A DNA stretch of 64,000 bases, from positions 2,542,001-2,606,000 of the forward strand of contig NZ_JAEKJZ010000001.1 in the NCBI RefSeq assembly GCF_017309185.1, given 5' to 3'. The translations under genes were made by a program, and so were the position numbers. This document shows, piece after piece, positions 1 through 7,841 of this stretch (its first letter is position 1; each line of letters opens with the position of its first letter). A model generated the notes under the pieces. The model was not told the DNA's origin, searched no databases, and saw only the letters and a list, made by a program, of their open reading frames with translations. The DNA comes from Roseibium aggregatum (GTDB taxonomy: Bacteria > Pseudomonadota > Alphaproteobacteria > Rhizobiales > Stappiaceae).

Positions 1-893
1 TCCATTCCTTCGGCCTGACGGCGGGAACAATCCTGCCGCTGATTTCCGGCGTGCCGACCTATCTCTACCCTTCGCCGCTCCACTACCGGATCGTGCCGGA
101 GCTGATCTACGCATCCAACGCCACCATCCTGTTCGGCACCGACACGTTCCTGAACGGATATGCACGCGTGGCTCACGCTTACGATTTCCGCTCCCTGCGC
201 TACTGCTTCGCCGGCGCCGAGCCGGTCAAACCCGCGACGCGGCAGACCTACATGGAGCGTTTCGGTGTCCGGGTGCTGGAAGGCTACGGCGTTACCGAGA
301 CGGCGCCCGTCATCGCGCTCAACACACCGATGTTCAACAAGGCGGGAACGGTCGGCCAGCTGATGCCCGGCATGTCCGCGCGCCTCGAACCCGTGCCCGG
401 TGTCGAAACCGGCGGCCGTCTTTTCGTCACGGGCCCCAATGTGATGGTCGGCTATCTGAAGGCGGACAAGCCAGGCGTCGTCGAACCGCTGGTCGACGGC
501 TGGCACGACACCGGCGACATCGTCGAGATCGACAAGGAAGGCTTCATGACAATCAAGGGGCGCGCAAAGCGTTTCGCCAAGATCGGCGGAGAGATGGTGT
601 CCCTGGCCGCCGTGGAAGCCATCGCCGGGAGAATCTGGCCGGAGCATCTTTCCGCCGTCGCCGCCGTCAAGGACCCGCGCAAGGGTGAAAAACTCATCCT
701 GATCACCGAGTGCCCGAACGCGACACGGTCCTCCTTCATCGAAGCCGCGAAGACATCCGGCGCGCAGGATCTCATGATCCCGGCGGACGTTCGCGTGGTG
801 CCGAAGGTTCCGGTTCTGGGCAGCGGCAAGGTGGATTTCGCGGGTGTGGCCAACCTTGTGTCGGTGGACCGAACAGTCAAGGCGGCGGCCTGA
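1..893 (+). CDS. Acyl-ACP synthetase / 2-acylglycerophospholipid acyltransferase, C-terminal part (5' truncated)
   Basis: The reading frame is open from the first complete codon of the window (base 3) to a TGA at 893, so the gene starts upstream. The visible ~297 residues are the C-terminal half of an AMP-forming acyl-CoA/ACP synthetase. They contain the aromatic/acidic core motif GYGVTETAP, the hinge-region GWHDTGD and the C-terminal lid with IKGRAKRFAKIGGEMVSL. The lid sequence closely resembles the synthetase half of Aas (lysophospholipid acyltransferase/acyl-ACP synthetase), which reacylates lysophosphatidylethanolamine at the inner membrane. The acyltransferase half, if present, would lie outside the window, so a stand-alone synthetase is also possible. 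The internal GTG at 51 is not a real start, because the coding sequence continues upstream of it. Confidence 0.85.
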   Translation, partial: HSFGLTAGTILPLISGVPTYLYPSPLHYRIVPELIYASNATILFGTDTFLNGYARVAHAYDFRSLRYCFAGAEPVKPATRQTYMERFGVRVLEGYGVTETAPVIALNTPMFNKAGTVGQLMPGMSARLEPVPGVETGGRLFVTGPNVMVGYLKADKPGVVEPLVDGWHDTGDIVEIDKEGFMTIKGRAKRFAKIGGEMVSLAAVEAIAGRIWPEHLSAVAAVKDPRKGEKLILITECPNATRSSFIEAAKTSGAQDLMIPADVRVVPKVPVLGSGKVDFAGVANLVSVDRTVKAAA

Positions 894-1048
894 CAAGACC
901 CTCAAGCCGGCGCTCAGGCTCTTCGAGATTGCCTTGAGCGCCGGCGGACCGCTTTGGTCCATTTCGCTCTTGCTCCGCCCACGAATGTGCGCTTAGTCTC
1001 GCGCGCAACCCTTCGGAGCGCCAATCAATTCAATCGGGAACTTGCAGC

Positions 1049-1477
1049 ATGTCCACGCCCGCTTACGACGATCAGAATGTCTTCGCGAAGATCCTGCGGG
1101 GCGAATTGCCCAGTCACAAGATCTACGAAGACGACAATACCCTGGTGATCATGGATATCATGCCGCGTGGAGACGGTCACATCCTCGCCATTCCGAAGGA
1201 ACCGTCACGCAACATTCTCGACATTGCTCCGGAGGACCTGTCGTCGCTCATGGCGACCGTGCAGAAAATGGCTCGCGCGGTCCTGAAGGCCTTCGACGCG
1301 GACGGAACCACCATCCAGCAGTTCTCCGAACCGGCCGGAGGCCAGGTGGTGTTTCATACCCATGTCCACATTATCCCGCGTTTCGAGGGCGTTCGCCTGA
1401 AACCGCACACGGGAGAAATGGCAGATAACGATCTTCTGGCCGCGCATGCGGAAAAAATACGCGCGGCCCTTGCCTGA
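1049..1477 (+). CDS. HIT family protein (Hint-like nucleotide hydrolase)
   Basis: A 142-residue protein with the histidine triad H-x-H-x-H at residues 103-107 (HTHVHIIP), preceded by the QFSEPAGGQ segment typical of Hint proteins. Hint proteins are nucleoside phosphoramidate or AMP-lysine hydrolases that act as small cytosolic homodimers. The physiological substrate cannot be read from the sequence. Length and motif spacing are normal. The ATG follows a weak GGGAAC ribosome site. The gene is convergent with the GST gene, with only 5 bp between the stop codons. Confidence 0.93.
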   Translation: MSTPAYDDQNVFAKILRGELPSHKIYEDDNTLVIMDIMPRGDGHILAIPKEPSRNILDIAPEDLSSLMATVQKMARAVLKAFDADGTTIQQFSEPAGGQVVFHTHVHIIPRFEGVRLKPHTGEMADNDLLAAHAEKIRAALA

Positions 1478-1482
1478 CCGGT

Positions 1483-2133
1483 TCAGACGACGCCGGCCCT
1501 TTCCGCAGCGTCGTCCTGTTCCTGGGCCAACTGCTGATCTTCACGCATGACCTTCTGAGCGGCCGGACGATCGAAATTGCGCTCGATATAATCTTTGAAT
1601 TCCTCAAGGTCCGGCACGATGCCGAAGAGCATGCCCCATCTGAGACCGGCCGACCAAAGAACATCGACCGCCGTCATTTTTTCGCCAAGCACATAAGGCC
1701 CCTCGGCCAGTTGCGCGCGCATGTTTTCAATGACCGTGTCGAAGCTGCCGTACGGCGACATGGATTGCGGCGGCTCCTCCCGCTGCATCGCCTTGTCGAC
1801 AAGAGCCGGTTCGAAACAGGACGCCATGTGGACGAACCAGCGCAGGTAAGGGCCCCGCAGCGGATCGTCCAGCGCCGGAGCCAGGCCTTTTTCCGGAAAC
1901 AGGTCAGCCAGATAGATGTAGATGGCAACCTGCTCCGTGATCACCGCGTTGCCATGACGGAGCGTTGGAACCTTGCCGGAAGGGTTGACGGCCAGAAACT
2001 CCGGCTTGCGGTTTTCCCCGAGCTTCAGGTTCAAGACGTTGAGTTTGTAGGGAGCATCCAGCTCCTCCAGAAGCACCCGCACGCCGGTTGCCCGTGTTCG
2101 TGGGCTGTAGAAGAGTTCCAGCTGATCCGCCAT
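1483..2133 (-). CDS. Glutathione S-transferase family protein
   Basis: 216 residues. The N-terminal thioredoxin-fold domain (about residues 4-80) starts LELFYSPRTRATGVRVLLEE and carries the NPSGKVPTL segment with its cis-Pro, followed by a helical C-terminal domain (about 90-205). The position after SPR that would activate glutathione is Thr/Ala rather than a clear Cys or Tyr, so a beta/theta-like assignment is only tentative. The protein is probably cytosolic and acts in conjugation or reduction of electrophiles. A good ribosome site (AGAGGCGGGCA) immediately precedes the ATG. Confidence 0.88.
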   Translation of the reverse strand: MADQLELFYSPRTRATGVRVLLEELDAPYKLNVLNLKLGENRKPEFLAVNPSGKVPTLRHGNAVITEQVAIYIYLADLFPEKGLAPALDDPLRGPYLRWFVHMASCFEPALVDKAMQREEPPQSMSPYGSFDTVIENMRAQLAEGPYVLGEKMTAVDVLWSAGLRWGMLFGIVPDLEEFKDYIERNFDRPAAQKVMREDQQLAQEQDDAAERAGVV

Positions 2134-2200
2134 TGCCCGCCTCTTGTTCTCCGAGCACCTGTCCGAAACGATAGCGCAACCTGTCCGTGTCCGCTACAGG

Positions 2201-2557
2201 TCAGAGCATCCAGGCCTCGGCATCGAGCAGCACCCACCCGCAGATGAGGAACGCCTCGCCGGCCAGAACGCCGGCGATAACTCTCTGCTTGGCGATCAGA
2301 AACATGGCAAAGCCGAAAGCCGCGGCCGCGAGACGCAACCACATCGGCGTTTCGGACAAGGTGCCTTGCGGAAACAGGATCAGCTTGGCGATCAGTCCTG
2401 CCACAAGCGCCGTCGCGACGCACCGGACCCAGATGAGAAGTTCGCCGTCTTCCCGCAACCTGCCGCCTGCGAACACACCGATCCAGCGCCAGACATCGGT
2501 TGCCAGCCAACCGGCAATCAGGATCATCGCGAGCGGCCACCACCATGTCTGCGTCAT
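2201..2557 (-). CDS. azlD: AzlD family branched-chain amino acid export subunit
   Basis: 118 residues with about four hydrophobic segments and the short AzlD architecture (TM - loop - RCVATALVAGLIAKLI - TM - TM). AzlD partners AzlC in the inner membrane to export branched-chain amino acids or their analogues. The start ATG overlaps the azlC stop by 4 bases, which indicates translational coupling. The pair is transcribed leftward from upstream of azlC. Exact substrates are not deducible. Confidence 0.85.
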   Translation of the reverse strand: MTQTWWWPLAMILIAGWLATDVWRWIGVFAGGRLREDGELLIWVRCVATALVAGLIAKLILFPQGTLSETPMWLRLAAAAFGFAMFLIAKQRVIAGVLAGEAFLICGWVLLDAEAWML

Positions 2558-3318
2558 GACAACAGCCCCTTGCGCATGAACCGCGAGCCGACATAAGCGA
2601 GCGTTCCGCCGATGACACCCGTCAAGAGCAGATCAAGCCCGGGAAAATAGACGTAGAACACCGGCCCGAGAACAAGACCGACGGCCAAGGCGACCTTGTC
2701 GGCACCGAGCCGCGCCGCACCCCAGAGAGAACAGAGAAAATAGATCGGTGTCAGGAGGAACAACGCACCGGCCACAACCTGTGGAAGTTGCTCAACCAGA
2801 AGATAGGCAATGCCCGTTATGCAAAACACGAAACCCGTCAACGCCCCGCCGAACCCCAGAAAAAACGGCAGACGGGCTTCCCTGGGGAGCTCCGGCAGGT
2901 TCCTCATCGCAAAGACCCAGGCTGTCACGGCAACGAAATGGGAAGCGAGAAGAAGCTGCCAGGTCTTGGTCTTCCCCGGAACCTTGATGATCGGAAGAAG
3001 CGCCATGGTCATGGGCATGAGCCGGACGGACGCCAGAGCGACGGCGATGGCCGCCGGTATCATGCCCATGCCGGATTGCAGGGCGCCCGTCAGAACGACG
3101 ATCGACGGCAGTGCCCAGACAAGTCCTGTCATGGCGAGGGTTTCTATAAGGGTCAGTCCGGTTTCCCGGGCAAGCCCCGCATAGCCGACAAAGGCGGCGC
3201 TCAGGATAAAGGCGGGTATGGAGATGGCAGAGAACGCGCCGCGCAGCACCCAGACCCTTGACGGGACCAATGGATCTAGCGGTGTTTTGGCGGATGCGGA
3301 CCGGTCCGAAGCCGTCAT
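2554..3318 (-). CDS. azlC: AzlC family permease, branched-chain amino acid export
   Basis: 254 residues, polytopic. A hydrophilic stretch of about 25 residues is followed by the AzlC signature AFVGYAGLARETGL and the SGMGMIPAAIAVALASVRLMPM region, then further TM helices. With the overlapping azlD it forms a two-component exporter. It is the first gene of the unit. An overlapping inverted repeat (3345-3359) just upstream may be its operator. Confidence 0.88.
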   Translation of the reverse strand: MTASDRSASAKTPLDPLVPSRVWVLRGAFSAISIPAFILSAAFVGYAGLARETGLTLIETLAMTGLVWALPSIVVLTGALQSGMGMIPAAIAVALASVRLMPMTMALLPIIKVPGKTKTWQLLLASHFVAVTAWVFAMRNLPELPREARLPFFLGFGGALTGFVFCITGIAYLLVEQLPQVVAGALFLLTPIYFLCSLWGAARLGADKVALAVGLVLGPVFYVYFPGLDLLLTGVIGGTLAYVGSRFMRKGLLS

Positions 3319-3344
3319 GAAGCTGACTCATCTTTCGGCAGTTA

Positions 3345-3359
3345 GTAAGGTAGCCTTAC
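3345..3359. promoter_or_regulatory. Inverted repeat upstream of azlC, candidate operator
   Basis: GTAAGG-TAG-CCTTAC has perfect 6-bp arms and lies 27 bp upstream of the azlC start. Read leftward it overlaps a second symmetric arrangement, AAGGTA-N4-TACCTT. The position fits a repressor site over the azlCD promoter. No cognate regulator gene is adjacent, so the binding protein is unknown. Confidence 0.4.
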
Positions 3360-3544
3360 CTTTTCGCAAAAATGCTGTCCAGTGCACCCAATGGAGGATT
3401 GGTACGCAGGCACATGGTGTCGGTCGACCAATCTCTTAAACTTCCCAAGATGTTGGGATCAGCAAGTTTTGCAACCGTTGACTGCATTAAAGCCGCATTT
3501 TCGAAGGATCAAGTTACAACCATACTTGATGCGGAGCAGTCCAG

Positions 3545-5422
3545 ATGTCTCGCGAATTGTTCTTTTTCTCAGTCTTCCTCTTCTCATTTCTGCTTACGGG
3601 TTCGCTGAGCGTCGCTGACGCTACCACCTTTTCGTTCAAATGTGGCGGGGTGTTCAACCTTTGCGGATATGTCGACCGCAAATCGGGACAAACCTTGATC
3701 CCCTTCAAGTTCGAAGAAGCCTCCCCTTTCGCCGGCGGACTGGCGGCGGTCAAAAGCCACGGCAAATGGGGCTACATCGACAGCACGGGCTCGATGGTCA
3801 TTAAGCCGCGCTTCGAACTTGCTGGTGCCTTCACGTCCGGACATGCGGAGGTCGTTCTGGATAATCAGGCAGGTGTCATCGACCGAAACGGTAAGCTCGT
3901 CGTCGAGACGCAATTCGCCCGCGCAATTCCGTTGACTGAAGACATTGTTCTTATAGCGGAGGGACAACGGCACCCCGAAGAAAGCTGGAGACTTGCGCCC
4001 TTCGAAAGCCTAAGCGACATCATTTTCAAAAGGCGATTTGGGCTTTACCGCATCAACCGGGGTTGGTTGTCGGAAAAACGCTACAAAATAAACTTCTTTG
4101 ATAGGCCAAGCCAAGGCCTGTTTTGGGCCTCCGAAGCGGAAGGCAAAGATCCGCTCTTTGGCCTCCTAAGAGCGGACGGCACCTGGCAGGTTACACCTCG
4201 CTACACCAAGGTCCATAGGGTCATCGGCAACTTTGCCACGGTGCAAGGTTTTTCCGACGATGCCGAAGAAACGTCTTCCCAAACCCGGAAAAAGATGTCT
4301 GGAGCGGTAGATAAAAACGGCAGATTGGTCATTCCGCTGAAGTACGAGGGCCTGAGCTACTGGATGGGCGGCTATGGCCTTGCCCGCAAGTTTGGGGATA
4401 ATCCCAAACTCGGCTTGGTAACACCAAAAGGAGAACTACTGACTGGCCGCTATTACGAGAATGTCGAACGATCGACTGACCGACGGTTGCCGCGCGTTCT
4501 TAAAAACGGAAGGTGGTACAGCGTCACTTCGGAAGGAAAACTGCTCGAAGACCAGCGAAACGGCCATGTTCACCTAAGTTGCCCGGACGGCCTCCAGATA
4601 ATTGAAATAAATGGTTTCTTTTCCGTAGTTCATCCAAAACTGCCCCGTTTGATACGGTCAAAAAGAAGCGCGAAAAATTTACTTCTTACCAGCGACCATT
4701 GCAGGAATCCGTATCTGGTGTGGGCCGACAAAGGTCGGTACAAATTCGTGACGCAGGATGGAAAGATCCTGCCTGCAACCGGTTGGTATGACAATGTTTT
4801 CCAATTCCAAAGCGGAAGGGCGGTAGTCTCTTTTGAAGGGAAATGGGGTATTATCAGCGAAACCGGACTTTTCTTGGTTCCACCGGTGTACGACAAGCTC
4901 TCCCCACATTTGGGTAACAGCCATTGGTACACAGCCACTTCTCCGACCGAAAGATTGCTAAATGTATTCAAAGCCGAGCTAAACGGCAGACACTTCTGGA
5001 TTGACTCACAAAACAACGAGATTTCAAAACCCAGCGGCCCGACCGGAGAAGAAGGCGAAGCGATCTTACGTTGCGGCGGTATTTTGAAACGTTTCGAAGA
5101 AGACGGTCTTTGGGGAATGAAAGACCGTGAGGACAATGTGTTTATAGAACCGAAATACCGGGCGCTAACATGTTACGAGCGTGGCATCGCCTGGGGCGCA
5201 CTCGCCAACCAAAAACTCTGGTGCCCGATTGGTATAGACGGCAAGAGAACGTCGTTTCCAGCGTGCAAAAAGTTTGAGAATGTTGCACGCGTTATTGACA
5301 CCCGCCCGGAAGAGCTTTCCAAGGATACCTTTGAAAGTGGTGTCTTGTGGCTCCGTGGGCTGCTTGACTATGCCCAGGGAAACCGAGCGGAACCACCTCG
5401 ACTTGTTGGTATGACCTTCTGA
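3545..5422 (+). CDS. WG repeat-containing exported protein
   Basis: 625 residues. The N-terminus (ELFFFSVFLFSFLLTGSLSVADA) is a strong signal peptide or anchor. The rest is built from degenerate WG repeats, seen as GKWGYIDSTGSMVIKPRF, GVIDRNGKLVVETQF, GAVDKNGRLVIPLKY, GKWGIISETGLFLVPPVY and GLWGMKDREDNVFIEPKY. WG repeats are thought to form beta-propeller-like or solenoid scaffolds in the periplasm or at the surface; no enzyme motif is visible. The gene is visibly more AT-rich than its neighbours, which suggests lateral acquisition. It stands alone, with a 226-bp AT-rich upstream region, and is convergent with the SDR gene. Confidence 0.85.
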   Translation: MSRELFFFSVFLFSFLLTGSLSVADATTFSFKCGGVFNLCGYVDRKSGQTLIPFKFEEASPFAGGLAAVKSHGKWGYIDSTGSMVIKPRFELAGAFTSGHAEVVLDNQAGVIDRNGKLVVETQFARAIPLTEDIVLIAEGQRHPEESWRLAPFESLSDIIFKRRFGLYRINRGWLSEKRYKINFFDRPSQGLFWASEAEGKDPLFGLLRADGTWQVTPRYTKVHRVIGNFATVQGFSDDAEETSSQTRKKMSGAVDKNGRLVIPLKYEGLSYWMGGYGLARKFGDNPKLGLVTPKGELLTGRYYENVERSTDRRLPRVLKNGRWYSVTSEGKLLEDQRNGHVHLSCPDGLQIIEINGFFSVVHPKLPRLIRSKRSAKNLLLTSDHCRNPYLVWADKGRYKFVTQDGKILPATGWYDNVFQFQSGRAVVSFEGKWGIISETGLFLVPPVYDKLSPHLGNSHWYTATSPTERLLNVFKAELNGRHFWIDSQNNEISKPSGPTGEEGEAILRCGGILKRFEEDGLWGMKDREDNVFIEPKYRALTCYERGIAWGALANQKLWCPIGIDGKRTSFPACKKFENVARVIDTRPEELSKDTFESGVLWLRGLLDYAQGNRAEPPRLVGMTF

Positions 5423-5437
5423 TGCAGCCTGTCGCTG

Positions 5438-6142
5438 TCAAACCGACCGCGTCAGCCCGCCATCGATCCTGATATTCTGCCCCGTGATATAGGCGGCCGC
5501 ATCGCTGGCAAGATAGGAAACCAGACCGGCGACCTCGTCGGAGCGGCCATATCGGCCCATCGGAATGCGCGCCTTGCGGTCTTCTTTCTCAGGCAGACTG
5601 TCGATGAAGCCCGGCAGGATATTGTTCATGCGCACGTTCCGGTCCGCGAATTTGTCGGAGAACAGCTTCGTAAAGCTCGCCAGGCCGGCGCGGAAGACCC
5701 CGGAGGTCGGAAACATCGGATCCGGTTCGAATGTTGCGAAGGTGGAGATATTGAGGATGGTGCCACCGCCTTGCGCGGCCATCAAGGGAGCCACCAGACG
5801 GCTCGGGCGGATGACATTCATGAGATAGACATCCATGCCAAAATGCCAGTCCTCATCGCTGATATCCAGGATATCCCCTTTCGGCCCATGACCAGCCGAG
5901 TTCACAAGAACATCAATTCTTCCATAAACTTCTTGAGCTTTATCGACAAACGACTTCAAGTCGACGGATCTCAGATTGGAGCCGGTGAAACCCAGCCCGC
6001 CAAGCTCTTCCGCCAAGGCTTCCCCCTTTCCGGAAGACGACAGGATCGCAACCTTGAATCCGTCGGCGGCAAGCTGCCGAGCGGCCTCCGCCCCCATGCC
6101 GGACCCTCCGGCGGTAACCAGGGCAACCTTGGTATCCGTCAT
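5438..6142 (-). CDS. SDR-fold oxidoreductase with atypical active site
   Basis: 234 residues from the ATG at 6142, chosen because AGGAG precedes it; an upstream in-frame ATG at 6166 lacks a site. The Rossmann glycine motif TAGGSGMG (residues 10-17), the VNSAG segment (80-84) and the PGFIDSLP and C-terminal IRIDGGLTRSV parts are standard for classical SDRs. The serine of NIS is present at 133. The canonical Tyr-x-x-x-Lys is replaced by Ser147-G-V-F-Arg151. This is either a divergent SDR subfamily with altered catalysis or a binding protein. It stands alone, divergent from the patatin-like gene. Confidence 0.8.
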   Translation of the reverse strand: MTDTKVALVTAGGSGMGAEAARQLAADGFKVAILSSSGKGEALAEELGGLGFTGSNLRSVDLKSFVDKAQEVYGRIDVLVNSAGHGPKGDILDISDEDWHFGMDVYLMNVIRPSRLVAPLMAAQGGGTILNISTFATFEPDPMFPTSGVFRAGLASFTKLFSDKFADRNVRMNNILPGFIDSLPEKEDRKARIPMGRYGRSDEVAGLVSYLASDAAAYITGQNIRIDGGLTRSV

Positions 6143-6336
6143 TCGATTTCTCCTCTGCACATCCAATCAAGCTAGGAAGCCTTCATCCGACACGCAAACA
6201 AATTTGCTGAATGAATTTCATCAAGGCCCGGAATGACTTCCATGGCAAACGCACCGGCAGGCATTTTTTTGAGCACCAAGAGGCGAGATTTTTGTTAATG
6301 TAAACCTCTAATTGTTTTTCTTTAGAGGATAGACTT

Positions 6337-7761
6337 ATGCCTATTGGACTGGTTTTGGGCGGAGGCGCCCCGAATCTGCCGCTCATGAGCGGCGCCTTGC
6401 TGGCCCTGGACGAAGCGGGGCTCGAATACAAGGTCATATCGACAACCGGCGCCGGCATGCTGGCGGGACTGCTTTATGCCTCGCCGCAGAAATCGCGGCC
6501 GGACGATGACCTGATCGCCGCCCGCCGCGATGCACTCTTTCAAACCCAGTTCCTGGGCATCAACGACCTCATCTACAAGGTCATGCCCATCAACTACAAG
6601 ATTTTCCAGAAGCCGGGTCCGGCCGCGGAATTGCTGGCTCCGGTTTTCAATGCCTGGTTCCTGCGCCCCTTCGAAAACGAAACACCCGCGCAGCAGTTTT
6701 TGCGGGACTGGACGGCGCTTGTGGCGGCAACGCTGATGCCATCCAACCTCACCCCCTTCAGCAAGGGCCTCTGCCAGGCGCCCTCCTGGATCGAAGCGAT
6801 TGTCGATTTCGAACAGCTTGTCGAGAACCTTGGCGACACCCTCTTCCGGCTCACCGCCTACAGTGTCGAGGACAGGAAGGAAATCACCTTCAACCGGAAC
6901 GAAATCACCATCGATCACACCAAGGCGGCCCTCGCGATGCCGCTGATCTACGAACCCTTCAAGCTTAAGTTGCCGGACGCGGACAAGCCGAAGACCTTCC
7001 TGGAGGGATCCGCGTTCAACCCACTCGAATTCAACCCGGGCGACGTCATGGTCGAAAACGATATCGACACCATCGTCTTCATGGACGTGCTCGGCTACCG
7101 GGAACTGATCGACGAACCTCGTGACCTGACCGATGCCTGGGTCCAGTCCATCATCGCCCCCCTCACCCGGCTTGCCGAAAACAGCCTGACCGAATTCAAG
7201 AACAGGCGGGAGATTCACGCCCACGAGCTGTTCCTGAGAGAAATGCAACAGGCAGCCGAAACGGCGGGGACGAAGACAACGGACTTCAAGAAAGGTTGCG
7301 ACCTCATTCAGAGAAAGCGCGACCTCTACCAACTCGTCGATCTTCTGGGCAGCGCGGACGCGGATATGGCGGCCTTCGACAACCGCGCCCAGGCCTATCT
7401 GGACAAAACCAGCGACCCGGCATTCAAGGACCTTGTCGATCTCGCGATGGCGGAAGACCCGAGCTTTGCGAATGAGCGCGAATCCTATCTGAAAAACAGG
7501 GAAACGGAGATGGTCGGCAAGTCGGAAGGCTCCATCCACCGCAGCCGGACCGAACTCCTGCGCATGCCGTTCAGACAGCACATTCCAGAAGACCACTGGC
7601 CTCACGTGCTCGACTGGAGCAACTTCAATCTGACGGAACTCTTCGAGATCGGCCGGAAGACGGGAGAGGTATTCGTCAGAACCCACAAGAACAGGCTGGA
7701 AAACAGCATGGGAAAGCCTTTGGCTCCGGAACCTCAAAAGGAACTTGAAGCTGCGGAATGA
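6337..7761 (+). CDS. Patatin-like protein with degenerate catalytic motifs
   Basis: 474 residues. The N-terminal region follows the patatin phospholipase plan: a glycine-rich oxyanion-hole motif (LGGGAPNLPLMSGALLAL), then the strand-turn that normally carries the nucleophile. Here that turn reads T36-T37-G38-A39-G40, with Gly at the Ser position. The later Asp-Gly-Gly/Ala motif reads E223-G-S. Both members of the catalytic Ser-Asp dyad are therefore absent as judged by eye. About 230 further residues are largely helical and charged with no recognised domain. The protein may bind lipid without hydrolysing it. It is a monocistronic gene followed by a strong terminator. Confidence 0.7.
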   Translation: MPIGLVLGGGAPNLPLMSGALLALDEAGLEYKVISTTGAGMLAGLLYASPQKSRPDDDLIAARRDALFQTQFLGINDLIYKVMPINYKIFQKPGPAAELLAPVFNAWFLRPFENETPAQQFLRDWTALVAATLMPSNLTPFSKGLCQAPSWIEAIVDFEQLVENLGDTLFRLTAYSVEDRKEITFNRNEITIDHTKAALAMPLIYEPFKLKLPDADKPKTFLEGSAFNPLEFNPGDVMVENDIDTIVFMDVLGYRELIDEPRDLTDAWVQSIIAPLTRLAENSLTEFKNRREIHAHELFLREMQQAAETAGTKTTDFKKGCDLIQRKRDLYQLVDLLGSADADMAAFDNRAQAYLDKTSDPAFKDLVDLAMAEDPSFANERESYLKNRETEMVGKSEGSIHRSRTELLRMPFRQHIPEDHWPHVLDWSNFNLTELFEIGRKTGEVFVRTHKNRLENSMGKPLAPEPQKELEAAE

Positions 7762-7783
7762 AAGGCCTCCACTCCGGAATCGG

Positions 7784-7809
7784 AAAGCCCCGGATCGCTC
7801 CGGGGCTTT
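7784..7809. terminator. Intrinsic terminator between patatin-like gene and clpA
   Basis: A perfect 11-bp stem AAAGCCCCGGA / TCCGGGGCTTT with a TCGC tetraloop. On the plus strand it is followed by GACCTGTTTTT, so it ends the patatin-like transcript. It sits 33 bp beyond the clpA stop and may serve both convergent units. Confidence 0.85.
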
Positions 7810-7841
7810 GACCTGTTTTTGCGGGGTCAAGCAGCGGACGT

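Noticed and set aside
6322-7830. 502-codon open frame opposite the patatin-like gene
   Set aside because: Covers the patatin-like gene in antisense and runs through its terminator; the plus-strand frame has clear patatin features.
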